Source of the DNA: Elysia crispata
Lineage: Eukaryota; Mollusca; Gastropoda; Plakobranchidae
Assembly: GCA_033675545.1 (NCBI GenBank)
Contig: JAWDGP010003957.1
Location: 567,501 to 631,500 of the forward strand
Direction of reading: 5' to 3'
Length of the DNA stretch: 64,000 bases
Part shown: positions 1 to 11,127 of the stretch, piece after piece
Position numbering within the stretch: position 1 is the first letter of the stretch
Layout: every line of letters starts with the position of its first letter
Translations under genes and position numbers: made by a program
Notes under the pieces: model-generated
Seen by the model: only the letters and a program-made list of their open reading frames with translations
Told to the model about the DNA's origin: nothing
Database searches by the model: none

Positions 1-56
1 TGTGTAGACATGCGGAGGTAAGTGAGAAACACCAGGCGGCACAGCTCTAATTGTCC
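1..56 (-). CDS. ASCC2: ASCC2 exon (reads VFLTYLRMSTH), truncated by window start
   Basis: The acceptor GCAG ends at 57. The exon opens in phase 0 with GQLELCRLVFLTYLRMSTH and runs off the window. The conserved VFLT.LRMSTH block of ASCC2 places it directly after the FDE..K block. Exon 3 ends in phase 2, so at least one small exon is missing between them. Confidence 0.88.
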
Positions 57-3000
57 CTGCATGCCTATTTCTGGCAATGGTTCTGAAATATCATGACCTC
101 TGAAAATAGATAGGGAATAAAAAATAATAACTTAAAATCAATTCACTTTGTGATTGAAAATTTATAGAGACTAATCTGCTGTTTGTTCACATGAATTTCT
201 GTAAAAAAATAAAAAATTCCATGCACAATGTTCTTTAATAACAAATGTAATATTTTATACAGTTGTCTTTTATGATTGCAAATATTGATTTAAAAGGTTT
301 ACCTCCTATAACTTGATTACAAAATATTGTAAATATACACTATGCAATACAAAAACTACTCAGCTTCGATTTCTAGTACAAAATACTAGATTTTTTTGTT
401 AAATATCATGATAGATTTCATGAGCATCAGTTATAATAGGGACTTAACATGCACATTTGATAATTTTTTTGTAAACAAAAAAAAAAAAACCATTTTCTAA
501 CAGAGAGGTCTTAATTCAAACTTGGTTTACATGCTGCGGGGATTGATGACATTATCAATCTATAACCATCACATCTACACAAACAAAAGAGAAGATCAAG
601 AGACTTTACCGCCAAAGTTCATGAGAGACACTAAACAGCAAATTATCATTATCATTTGTTGGACAAACAGTCATCATAAAGCTATGCATACATAGATATA
701 AAGACACAGTGTAAAAATGGTGTTCATAAAACTAGTATTTGAAACTCTAGCACTTCAGGGAAAGATTGATGAAAATCACAATAGTTTGATCTTATTGGAC
801 AGAGCTACTTGAGCTTCTGAAGATGAAATTTGATCCTATCTGTCTAAAAAAGGATCTTCATCTAACCTAAAAACATTTTTGAATACAAAACAAAAAATTT
901 GCTGGGAATATTTTCAAAATTAAGGAGCTTATAATACCTTGTCAAAGGTGGAGTTGGTCTGCTCCTAAGAGAAGTTTAATTAACTTACCTTGGACAGTAA
1001 AGTAGAAAAGAATCAAGGGCTTTGTGAAGTCGTTCATCAAAGACAACCTAGAAAAATGATACTGATTTTCAAGCACATAAAAACCAAATTTATAATAACT
1101 ATTCACTAACAATACTCATAACCATATAATTTCCTGAATCTTAAATATAAGCATTTAAAACATTACCACTTTAACACATGGCAAACGAAAATAAAATCAA
1201 ATGGACAAAGGGAAAAATATTCTGGGGAAAGTTATTTTGCTTTCCAAACATATATGAAAGGTAAATAAGTACTGTAAAAAAAATTTTTATAGATGACTTA
1301 CATTTTTAAATCTACCAAATACTTTTTCTCTCTTAATAAAATCTTTTTTCTCAAGGCAATTTATAGTTTACCTGGCACCAAAACTTGTCATGAGACTGTT
1401 GTAACAGCCAATGTAGATCATCGCATAAGAAATTCACACGCTCCAACCATGCATCATATTCTGCTCTATCATTAGGGTCAGATGGTGGAGCAGTGTAGCG
1501 CACAAACACCATGTCATCGATTCGGCTTGGGTGCTTAGGTGAAAATAAAATGCATAATTTTTACTCTCCTTTGTAATGTCATTTGGTAACTGAGACACTA
1601 ATTCTAGTATAATAAATATTACTCATAGCCCTTTAACAAACAAAATTAATAGGAAAGTAAATTTGCGATAAATATTTATAACAGTAATACAATTGTCTTG
1701 AAAATGTGGCAAATCGGAACCAATATCGGTGAAGTTCTAATTTGATGGATGTTGACAAATCAAATTAAAAGACTCGTTAATCTAGTGCCAGTTTTTTTAA
1801 TTAATGGTTTATGAGATCCATGATAGTTTAAAATACTGTTTAGATTCATGAGCTTAATTGGATTTTCAATTATCATTATAAATCACTCCGAATGCAATGC
1901 CAACATGATGACACCTTCTTATTTCATTTTGATAATTTTTCCCAATATTTTCACAAGTTCACAAAGATGAGTAGCACTTTCAAACACTTAAAAGACATAG
2001 CCATTTCATGTCCAAATCATAGAGCGCTGCATCAGTGAGTGATCCTTCAAGCTTTTGTGTTAGTATTGCTTGTAGTTTGTCACCCTCAGCACAATCTACC
2101 ATAACTGTGAGAGGCGGATAAAGTTTTTGAGAGTTTTCAACAAGTCTGAGTGATATGCACTGCCTCATATGTATTGTTCTCTTTTGCAAATGGCTGTTGT
2201 CTCTCTTTCATATAACCAATGCATTGGTTAGTAAAGACTCAGTGTATTTGTCCTATTTCACTACCTTTTCAAAGATTGCAATTACAAGTTTCCTTAATAG
2301 GCCATTGCCTACAGCATATCAAGAGAGACATAATGAGCATTTACTTGATAATATCGCTGCACATAAAAGAGCAGACTTGAATAGTACTACACATAGTCTA
2401 GTTTGTATTTTTGCTCTGAATTTCATATATCTCTCATCACAAGTGTGGCACAATTTATGTAAACACAGGATACAAGACTAATATGCTCCATTTTCTACAG
2501 AGAAAAAAGAATGAAAAATTTAAAACAAATTTTAAAAAAAAAATGAATAAAGCTAATATAGTCCGATTGTCAAGTGCATCGCTGAAACAAACGCACAGTA
2601 TAATAAAAAATACATGTAGGAGAACAAGTTTTTATTTGATAAAAAAAAGTCACAGATAAAAACAAAAACAAAACTGGTTATGAGGCAACAAAATATTAAT
2701 AACTACGTAAAAAATGTATTTACTGCTATTAGAAATGCTACTACTACTTCAGGGGGCTCCATGCTTTCCTTTTTAAGCATATTTAACGACCCATGAACCA
2801 AGATAACCTGAGCCCTGTGCATAGAGTGCAGCAACGCAACTAAGTAATGCTCTATCATAGTGCCTCTGAACAGCCATGTAAAGATTAACCTGTAATCTGC
2901 TCTTCACAGACAACTTTGGCTTGACTGTGGAAAATATCTTAAGCTGCACCTGTTTCCTCAGTTGCCTCCTAATTGACAACATTATAATTCATTTTGCAAG

Positions 3001-3730
3001 ACTCATTTAAATAGAGAGGATTTGGTTTCACAGAGAGTTATAAATGTCAATATGTTGAAAGTCGTGAGTTCTTTTCAACAGTTCTCTGCATTTTGAGAAT
3101 CTAAGCAGAGCTAGATCATTTTGTTATATAAATTGACTTTTGCTTCATACAGAAATAACAATTTAAAGCAGAGCTCAATACAAAAATAGCATAGATCTAA
3201 CTCTTTATGAAATCACATTCCCTATACATAAAAAAAAAAAAATAAAAATACCAAACCAAAAAAGAATTTGGTCCCAATTTTTTGTCCCCAACAAATTACC
3301 TTTGTTAAACCAATGTTAAACTGATTATTGCACTCCCTCAAATTTCGGTTTAACAGAAATTTACTGTAAATTAATTCTCTTCATTCACTTGAAACCAAGC
3401 ACACTATTTGTAGCCTGAAACTAGATCTAGATCTAGTGAAAGTGAAAAAGTTGTACATGTATGCTAACTAATATGAAAATTCTACTTAGAACTCAAAATG
3501 CCTGTTCAATAATATTGCACTGGCAGCATTTTTCTAGATCTGGATCTCTAAATATCTGAACGAATAATGCATCATCAAAACAAAACAAAAAACCCAACCA
3601 TCTTCTGCCTAACGTATCTCAATTCTAGATAGATCTAGATCGCGACTCTCCTAGTCCTTGTTCTTACCAAAGCCGATACTGAAGCTCTGTTTTCAATAGA
3701 TACCTCTTGTTTGTCTAGAGCAAGAGGCAT
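1..3730 (-). CDS. ASCC2: ASCC2, 5' part of gene (four exons seen, cut by window edge)
   Basis: ASCC2 is a subunit of the ASC-1 (ASCC) complex. It carries a CUE ubiquitin-binding domain, absent here because only the N-terminus is in view, and works with the ASCC3 helicase in alkylation repair and in splitting collided ribosomes. Joining 3668-3730, 1372-1533, 989-1047 and 1-56 on the minus strand gives a protein that tracks the human ASCC2 N-terminus as I know it. Both begin MP and end the first block in AL. Both contain a DL.WLL....HDKFWCQV.FDE..K.LDS.L stretch, and the last exon reads VFLTYLRMSTH against human VFLTFLRMSTH. Exon phases agree for the first three exons. About a dozen residues between exon 3 and the exon at 1-56 are not placed with confidence. 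The rest of the gene lies left of the window. Confidence 0.92.
610..630 (-). CDS. Candidate 21-nt microexon of ASCC2 (weak)
   Basis: A good acceptor (TTTGCTGTTTAG) and donor (CG|GTAAAG) enclose 21 bases that read SVSHELWR when entered in phase 2 from exon 3. This would fill part of the gap before the exon at 1-56. It leaves that exon one base out of phase, so the call is tentative. Confidence 0.25.
989..1047 (-). CDS. ASCC2: ASCC2 exon 3 (FDE..K block)
   Basis: The acceptor TTTTCTAG ends at 1048 and the donor AAG|GTAAG starts at 988. The exon opens in phase 0 and reads VVFDERLHKALDSFLLYCP plus a split Arg codon. Human ASCC2 has VIFDETLQKCLDSYL at this point, directly after FWCQ, exactly as here. 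Confidence 0.93.
1372..1533 (-). CDS. ASCC2: ASCC2 exon 2 (HDKFWCQ block)
   Basis: 54 codons, phase 0 at both ends; acceptor TTTTCACCTAAG and donor CAG|GTAAAC. The exon contains DDMVFVRYTAPPSDPNDRAE and ends DLHWLLQQSHDKFWCQ, corresponding to DLDWLLALPHDKFWCQ of human ASCC2. The plus-strand reading through the same bases is only a shadow. Confidence 0.95.
1534..3667 (-). other. ASCC2 intron 1
   Basis: AT-rich intron, 2134 bases. Two minus-strand open stretches (1980-2189 and 2773-2982) lie inside it, but neither has good splice sites nor a family I recognise. Near its 5' end it holds several copies of the TAGATCTAGATC-type word (3421-3437, 3623-3640). I see no RNA gene. Confidence 0.6.
3668..3730 (-). 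CDS. ASCC2: ASCC2 first coding exon with start codon
   Basis: The ATG at 3730 lies in a good start context (CACCATGC). 21 codons read MPLALDKQEVSIENRASVSA plus L and end at a canonical TTG|GTAAGAA donor in phase 0, which fits exon 2. Human ASCC2 also starts MPALPLDQ and ends the corresponding block in SPAL. The first coding exon is separated from exon 2 by a 2.1-kb intron. Confidence 0.85.
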
Positions 3731-5677
3731 GGTGCTGGCTGGAATGGCCTGGCCTTATTAACTGTACTACTACTAGATCTAGATTTAGATTAGAATTCAA
3801 ACGATAGATCGACTAGATTTTCTAGAACGAATTGATTTATGTGCAGTTTATTAATCTCGATATGGTGAAGACCATCAGACAGTAATTTTAGCCCGACAAG
3901 CAATACAGTTTCACTTTCGATCTTGAAGTTGAAAGAGGAGTTGTACCCTGCATTCGGGTGTGGTTTCTCGTTAAAACGGCACCATGCATGCTGATTACGT
4001 CATCAGTTTTGCCTCAATAACCGGAAGTAAAATATTGTCAAGTAAGATTTATCAATAAACTCTTTTTTCTCACGTTATTGTTCTTGAGTTTTTACACATA
4101 ATGTGTGTTTGTCTAGGAAAAGAGCCCATATGTCGGTAAGATTGATTTTGAGATATAAGCTGTTAATGATGAATGGGATGTCGGGTGTCAAAAATGTAAT
4201 TTCATTTTATTATGAAACTTTCACCATTTCTAAAGCATGTCACAAAAGTCCAGTTCAATTTTTAAATACCTAAAATATTCGTTTTACGAGCTCTATTATC
4301 TTTTGTGGGATAGGTACCTTTGATTTATTGATAAAACAATGGTAATAGTATTAAATTTTCATAGTCAATAGTTTTAGTAATCGCTTTGCTCCTCCTGTAA
4401 TTTCCCTCATTACTTCTTTAAGTCCACCCGTTCTCGTCACTAAGTCTTGAGGTAAAGGTATATATAAAGTTGTCCTCAATGATCCCCAGCAGTCATGAGT
4501 CAGAGTGTGCAAGAGTTGGATCGGAAACGCTTGGGAAATCCCTGACACCCAAACCCAATGAATCAGCTTAGTTACGCATTAAATACGCCAATAGGAAGAT
4601 CATACCCACCTGAAGACAGTGCTAGAATTGGTCCCAAGTCTCCATCCTTCCATATGAGTCACCGATGACGCCCACAATTATATTGTGCATCATATACTAA
4701 TTTAGAGTAGAGTCCAACACGTAGTAGGCCCTCAGTAAATTACATGAAAAAGGGTATCTCTCAAACTAACTTCACATTCGACCATGTAACGAACGACCGT
4801 CAGTTTGACCAAAATCCAGAGGCAGTCACGCTGGGGGTATGTCCAAATATGTAATGTAGCATACTTAATGATCTAGATCTGGTAGCATCTTTTTATTTAG
4901 ATAATTCATTGCTGATATCAATAAGATGCTAAATCAAACTCTGGAAGAGATCATCCGACATTTATGCGAACTATTGGCTTTTATTTATTTTAATTAAAAG
5001 TCTATAAGAATATTCCGTTGTAGTTTGATTTGTTAGTAAAACAGTCGATGAAGTTTTGACTTTGAGGTTATGCACTTTATATTGTTTTGCTCGTTCTCGT
5101 GGCTTGAGATGCCCTGGAAACTGATATTAGATTGAGAGGTGGAATGAGACCGAGTTTCATTCTTAAACCGGTACATGTACAACCATCTTAAACCCAAAAT
5201 AAAAAAATTACAAAATCATTTAGGAATAAACGAAGAGAGAAGTTTATTTTGCAACTACCAGGTTAGTAATTACTCGGGCTGTACAAATATCCCATATCAA
5301 TATAGGATGAATAAAATTGAAAGAAGGGAAGAGAAAAAAAAAGTCACAGGCAGTCGCAGCGAGCAGTCAACCAAGATGCCGTCTGCGAAGAGTCCCCCAG
5401 TTAGTGTGAAAAAGAGGATTGATGTCTTTTTATAAGTAAGTGTTTTTATCTGATTCTATAGAAACATTTAATGATTTTTCAGCACATAACCAGCTCTTTC
5501 GATACGTTATTTAGCTTCTAGGCTACGCTTGCAAGTGTGCCGGAACCAACTTTCAATCTGGCAAGCTAGCAAATTAATAGGCTCTCCCAGCCCGAAACCC
5601 GCCGCCTCTTTTGCTTAGTTTTTCGACATTAGCAAAACCGTATAGTCTTCTTGCTCCCTACGGCACACTGTAGATAT

Positions 5678-5684
<7 letters not shown>
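3731..5684. other. Region upstream of ASCC2; no gene supported
   Basis: It should contain the ASCC2 5' UTR and promoter, but no TATA box or other clear element stands out. Another TAGATCTAG-type run occurs at 3774-3786. A plus-strand open stretch at 5175-5435 ends in a short basic peptide just before a GTAAGT, without recognisable similarity. Confidence 0.4.
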
Positions 5685-5755
<71 letters not shown>

Positions 5756-5786
5756 TATATATTTTTTTTTTTTTTTTTTTTTTTTT
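5685..5786. repeat. (AT)n microsatellite followed by poly-T
   Basis: Pure AT dinucleotide run at about 5685-5750, then T(25) at 5762-5786, immediately 5' of the gag-like remnant. Confidence 0.95.
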
Positions 5787-5916
5787 CTGTTGGTTCCACA
5801 AAGTAGCATTTCATTGTGATCTAAGGGATGCTACCGACCAATACCAAACCTCCTTGTTGTAAGTGAAGAATTTTAAACCGTTTGATTTTAAGTTTGTATT
5901 TGTGTTACTGATTTTA

Positions 5917-6663
5917 ATGGCGGAGGATTCTGTCCCTACGGTTTCCGATATGGGTGATATCGGAGACCAGAACTGTCTTCCTGGCGGAGGAGAAATAGAT
6001 ACGAGGGTGCATACTATTGTCCCTCGGCTCCCTCTATTTAGTGGCGAGACAAAAGACGCGGCATTCGACATATGGAAGTATGAAGTCGAATGCCTGCTTG
6101 CAGAAGGTAAGAGGGAGGCTGATGTGAGGCTAGCCATCCGGCGGAGCCTTAAGGGACAAGCGTCTCGCACATTAATGACTTTGGGTGTGGCGCCATCGGC
6201 GGATGACATCCTCTTGAAGTTCCAGTCAGTTTTTGGCCCTACCGAGACTGCTCAGAACATTCTGAGCAGATTTTACAGCTTCCAGCAGAGCCAGACTGAA
6301 GTCGCTGGCGCTGTTGCTGCTCGCCTCGAGGATGCTATCCTCCAGGCGGTGCAGCTAGGCCGCGTGCGGAGGGAGGACGTCGATGCCATGCTGTGCGAGG
6401 CGTTTGAAGGAGGACTGCGTCGCGAGACGAAATCAGTTACCTCCTATCTTTTCACGCCCCGAGAGAAGTTTTCCAAACTCCTTGTGGAGGTGAAGAGGAA
6501 AGAGAGGGAGTTGGTTGACAAAGGTGGAACTGTGGACTCGGTGCAAGCTTCAGAGGTGGAAGCACTGAAGATACTAGTGTTAGAATTACGCTCAGATTTG
6601 CGCACTCTGAAGAAGGAAAGGTCGCAACAGTCTTCCGCACACTCTACTTCTGTGCCACCGTAG
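5917..6663 (+). CDS. Gag-like capsid ORF of a Ty3/gypsy-type retrotransposon
   Basis: An open frame of 249 codons from ATG 5917 (upstream in-frame ATG at 5863) to an amber stop at 6661. The N-terminal part is acidic. It then has VPRLPLFSGETKDAAFDIWK and a helical capsid-like region with VRLAIRRSLKGQASRTL and LLKFQSVFGPTETAQNILSR, which resembles gag/PNMA-type capsid proteins in layout. A basic coiled-coil-like tail follows. It is more GC-rich than its flanks. The product would form the particle that packages the element's RNA. The next 300 bases hold zinc-knuckle and protease segments, which supports the call. I saw no long terminal repeats. Confidence 0.75.
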   Translation: MAEDSVPTVSDMGDIGDQNCLPGGGEIDTRVHTIVPRLPLFSGETKDAAFDIWKYEVECLLAEGKREADVRLAIRRSLKGQASRTLMTLGVAPSADDILLKFQSVFGPTETAQNILSRFYSFQQSQTEVAGAVAARLEDAILQAVQLGRVRREDVDAMLCEAFEGGLRRETKSVTSYLFTPREKFSKLLVEVKRKERELVDKGGTVDSVQASEVEALKILVLELRSDLRTLKKERSQQSSAHSTSVPP

Positions 6664-6958
6664 CGCCAGCCAACCCGCCCGTTTTGTAACCAGGCTCCTA
6701 GGCCTCAGAGGTCTAAAAATGAGCCTGTATGCTGGCGCTGCAATATGCCTGGCCATGTGAGATCTGGGTGCCGCACAACGCGTCTGTGGGTCGAGGCAGA
6801 CCATAGGCGCAGTGAATTCCTGCCTCATGGGGGGTAAGACAACCGTGGATGTGATAGTTAACGGCAGGATGGTGAGGGCATTGCACGACACTGGAGCCAC
6901 AGTGTCAGTTATCAGCCGAGCAACAGTGGATAAACTCGGATTGCCCATCAAAGAGTAG
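6664..6958 (+). pseudogene. Zinc knuckle and aspartic-protease remnant of the same element
   Basis: Directly after the amber codon the gag frame continues open into CWRCNMPGHVRSGC, a CX2CX4HX4C nucleocapsid zinc knuckle, and stops at TAA 6836. In the next frame, starting in the GGGG run just before that stop, a retropepsin-like segment reads VRALHDTGATVSVIS with the catalytic D-T-G, and ends at TAG 6956. No reverse transcriptase follows, so the element is truncated. The in-frame stop could be readthrough-type or decay; the missing pol favours decay. Confidence 0.8.
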
Positions 6959-7744
6959 AGCGGACGCTTAGATCTAGAACTAGATCGAAACCAGTGGTCT
7001 AGATTTTAAACTCCTTTGATAATTAAAAGCTTGCTACTCATAATCATCAATTATTAGGAAGTAACAAACGTTTAATGTAGCATAAGTTCATTTATTATCT
7101 TAATCGTTTTGATGACATTTTTTTTCTATGTATGCCTTATGTAATTTTTATGTTGTTTGTTTCACTGAGGAACAAGATGTCATTGAAGACCTGTCAAATT
7201 TACTGCCAGCCCCAAACGATCATAAGTTGAATGTTTATTTGCAAAATTTGCTTTTGAACATTATCCTGTTGCTTTATACTTTAAAGAGACAGTTTCTTGG
7301 CTGTGAGTGAAAATATTTGAACCTTCAAGATTTCAATTCGTTCCATTGTTACCATTGCGCAAACTTTTTACTTCACTACTTATGAAATCAGAAGGAAAAA
7401 AAAACAGATTTTTCTCTTACTTTTGAAAAATCCACTGTAAATATCGTTGAAAATAATGTATGCTATGCCCATGCATAATTATTAGTTAATAAAAATTGCC
7501 TTATAAACGTTTTTCGTGTCTTGTTTTATGCTTCTTTAATGCAAAATAAACTTTTCAAACTTTAAAGCTGTTTTTCTCAAAACTGCCTTTTCACATTTTG
7601 TCATAGAAAACATGCGATATCTCAGGAACTACTTAAGATATCTTAAAAATTCAAAAAGCAAATTATTCAGCATGAAATGGGCAATCTGAAAATTATACAA
7701 CAATATTCATATCTGAAGAATTAAGGAACCTTTTCCCAGGCACA
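6959..7744. other. AT-rich stretch, no gene supported
   Basis: Contains a TAGATCTAGAACTAGATC run near 6969 and otherwise plain AT-rich sequence. The short plus-strand open frame at 7128-7310 has no recognisable feature. Confidence 0.4.
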
Positions 7745-7789
7745 CACATATTTTAAGAGTTCTTCTTGCATGTACTTAGAACACGAAAT
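7745..7789 (-). pseudogene. Degraded copy of M13 penultimate exon
   Basis: After a good acceptor (TTTCTTTGCAG) the bases read ISCSKYMQEELLKYV, against TWCSKYTEEKLLQYM in the intact exon at 24724-24800. The conserved Trp is lost, and the match ends before the His and Arg of the C-terminal motif. A stop follows about seven codons later. Confidence 0.7.
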
Positions 7790-8434
7790 CTGCAAAGAAA
7801 CATAAGCAAAGCATACTACACATTCCTTTCTAACATGATATGTAATTACGGTTTGAATTTTGTTAGAATTTGAAAGAAAAAATATTTACATGTATATAGA
7901 TATGTTAGTAGTAACTTAAAATGGTTAAAGTACAAGGTCCATTCCAACAGGATGGTTATACTTTATTTACTAGACTATGTTCAGTATTGCATATCTCAAA
8001 CAAATTAGACCCGACACTTTAGATCCAAAATAATTAAAAGAGGGTTCAATTACTTTTTCTTTTAATCAAACTTATGTAAAGATCACAAAGGATTGCATTA
8101 GGTTTTAAAGAACCCTTAAATCAAATCTGATCTTACTTAGCCAGGCCTTTTCTCTTTGGAAAATAATATTGTGAACCACCTGTACATTTTTCAACATTGC
8201 CATATGTTGTTTCACAAAAAAAGAACTTGTAATTTTTTTTTTCAATTTGACTTAAGAAGATATTTCGATTACTAGTGATAGAGATAATCAAATTATAAAT
8301 CCAAAGATTGTCTTGAAACGTCAGATTTATATAATAAAGACCTTTCTTGGATTAATTTTGTCTTCCATGAAAATGTGGGGAAAAAATAAGTAAGAAATTA
8401 GACCATTCCGCATTAAGAGCAATAGAAAAATCAC

Positions 8435-8520
8435 CATGAATAGATCCAATGCTGAGATTGCTAAGACTAAGAGTGTCCAGTTGCCAAAACAAAACCGCCA
8501 CAACAAGCCATCTAAGGCGT
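8435..8520 (-). pseudogene. Copy of M13 exon 2 (membrane anchor) with lost acceptor
   Basis: Reads RLRWLVVAVLFWQLDTL in the same frame as the intact exon at 60750-60829 and ends at the same G|GTGATT donor. It has a 6-base in-frame insertion. Where the intact copy has the acceptor TTTTTAG, this one has TTTTGGG, so normal splicing into it is unlikely. The longer open frame on this strand (8327-8569) is in a different phase. Confidence 0.7.
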
Positions 8521-8712
8521 CCCAAAAGTTTACGTCCACAAAAAAAGCCTTGGTCATTGGAGGCAACAAAAAAAATTTATTCTTTCTCGCTGTATGCCAT
8601 TGCTGTTATCCTGATGAAAATAACTCTCAAGCCAGTAATTACGTTTAGCATGCAAAAATTATTATTATCATCAAAAAGTATCCATAATGATCATAATCAA
8701 AATCAAATTATT

Positions 8713-8931
<219 letters not shown>

Positions 8932-9055
8932 ATCATTATATTTCATTGGCAAGACTCAGAAGAAAAAAGGAATGGATTTAAACCTCAAGCTTGTAATTGA
9001 AATCAACTACAAAAGGAGTTACTTTAAACAAAAGACTTTCAATGAATATATTTAC

Positions 9056-9087
9056 CGTCGATAAACTTGATGCTTTCTTTTCCACAT
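9056..9087 (-). pseudogene. Copy of M13 first coding exon
   Basis: 32 bases from ATG 9087 to a CG|GTAAAT donor, reading MWKRKHQVYR. The intact gene has MGKRNYQFHR in an exon of the same length and phase at 61335-61366. The flanks on both sides are also homologous. Confidence 0.7.
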
Positions 9088-9222
9088 TAGTGTACTTTGA
9101 GAAACAAAATTAATGTATAGTGTTAACAGATGTGTGATGAAAAATTTCTCAACATGTGGCATAATTATATACATTTTATCTTAGTACAGATTTCTTGTTT
9201 TAAACATAAAATTCAACACCTG

Positions 9223-9241
9223 CCCCCCCCCCCCCCCCCCC
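9223..9241. repeat. Poly-C run
   Basis: Nineteen consecutive C residues. Confidence 0.95.
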
Positions 9242-9350
9242 AACTTTTCGATAGGAATATGCCTTTAAATCAGAGTCGACTGTTCAAGTCAGGCAGCCAT
9301 CATTACAGCTATATATATATAACAAGTACAAAGATAACGTGCAGATGGTG

Positions 9351-10681
9351 AGCTGTCTTTGAAATAAGAAAAAAGAATAGATGAAATACTTTATCTTAAA
9401 AACATTTACACTTTAAAAAAACTCAATGAACAGAACTCAGTTTTAGTCTTCATAAAAGCAGAATTGTATAAGACTGTGCCGGATGACATTTTTTTAGATT
9501 ATGATGCATAGATACTGTTATCTTTATAAAGAGAAACTTTATCACACTAAGTTATGATTACATGACGCGAAAGTACAATTGTGTTTAGGCATAAAATATA
9601 GAAAAGGATAGTTTTTTCTTTGACGAAAACAAGAGAGTCATATATTAGTCCAAAGCAAACAAAGACACTTAGTACAGTGTTACCGTTCTCGACTTTCATT
9701 TATTTTCCTTTATTTTATTTTATTTAATTTTTTTGCAATGCTACTTCGTGATGTCATAGATGTTAAAATGTTTCAGCTGAATCAAAAAAGAAAATGCATG
9801 TATGACGGTAAAAAACCTATTTGAAATGTAATACAGAAAGGACAGACTCTTCTCTTTGCTTACGCTGAGGAAGGTGAAATGGGGCCACAAGTAAAAATCA
9901 GGATGTATAGGATGTATGCGATGTGCACCGCCGCATAAATTACAGTAGAATCACGAAGCAGCATAGCAACCCAATAGCAGTATATAATTTGTTTCCTCTT
10001 GATATAATTTTAGTGCATAAATTACATTTATACCTGATTTATCATACAAGTTATAGATATAGTCATAGACATAGCAAAAAAATACAAATTTGGTAACCAA
10101 AGGAGTCGTTACCTGTTGAAGGATAGATTGGCTATATGAGAGAGAAGCTTAATATTAACATTGCGAAGTACTGGACTTTCACTTTTAGAACATACTGTCA
10201 CATATTATAACCCTAGCAAGAGCTAAGTGCGTATCACAAAATAGCGCGGCGCTCGGCTTGACCAAGAATCACAGAGGACTCAAATCACTAATGCATGGCC
10301 ACGTAGAGAGTATATTAAAAAGTGAGCAACTCTACGCACTAACCTCAAGCACATTCTTTTTTACATGCACAAGTACAAAAAGAATGGCCAAGGTAATAAA
10401 AATTTGAATTGTGACAATGAATCAAAATGTTTATGCAATCTGTACAAAAAGACATCGACTGAAGGAGACACAAAACCACAACACCGTCAAGTAACATCTA
10501 TATTTAGGCCTGGGACAAAATCTTGACTGTCACTGAGAAAGCCCCTGGGCAATCATAATGGTCACAATATACATGTACATCCAATGAAGTCCTGGGCAAC
10601 GTCCGATTTACACAATAAACACTAAATTTTAATCTCTTGTCTATGAGTGTCATTGTTAATTGCAAAAAAAAAAATATTATA

Positions 10682-10734
<53 letters not shown>

Positions 10735-11127
10735 GTTCGCTAGAACTCAGTCTTAGGTGCAACATGAGAAGACCTACACATAGCCCTTGGAATCAACAAG
10801 GCGATGCATTTTTGTCTGTTTTTCGATCGATAGTGTTTCGTTATCTCCCCACTTACTAAATATATGTACGTGTGGATCCAGTATTGGCTGAATAAGGGAA
10901 AAGGGTGCTCTTGCTTATGAACAAGAAGTACCACGTTTCACAAGTGCTTGCATAAAGTGTCATATGCACCGGTTTTACTTCAAAATAATTATAATGAGTC
11001 ATGTAAGAGAGTAACCCACCCATGCCATTTTGATCAGTGAAAAGGGCCTCTTTGAGCTCTGACGAAAAACAAAACAATCAAAGCCTCTATCTTTGCCACT
11101 TGCGGCGGAAATTCACAAAATGATTAA
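9351..11127. other. Intergenic stretch without a supported gene
   Basis: AT-rich sequence with an (AT)n microsatellite at about 10686-10730. Short open frames on both strands show no recognisable motif. Nothing else stands out before the LINE fragment. Confidence 0.4.

Noticed and set aside
938-964. 27-base candidate ASCC2 microexon
   Set aside because: It would leave an intron of only 24 bases before it, too short for normal splicing.
1980-2982. Minus frames at 1980-2189 and 2773-2982
   Set aside because: Both lie inside ASCC2 intron 1, do not fit ASCC2 phases, lack good splice sites and match nothing I recognise.
5175-5435. 86-codon plus frame ending in a basic peptide
   Set aside because: An in-frame stop precedes the GTAAGT, upstream residues look like translated AT-rich DNA, and no homology is apparent.
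8327-8569. 80-codon minus frame with a convincing transmembrane-like segment, repeated at 60723-60908
   Set aside because: The conserved reading is a different frame: only that one joins exons 1 and 3 of the M13 gene in phase, and both copies keep the exon 1 donor for it.
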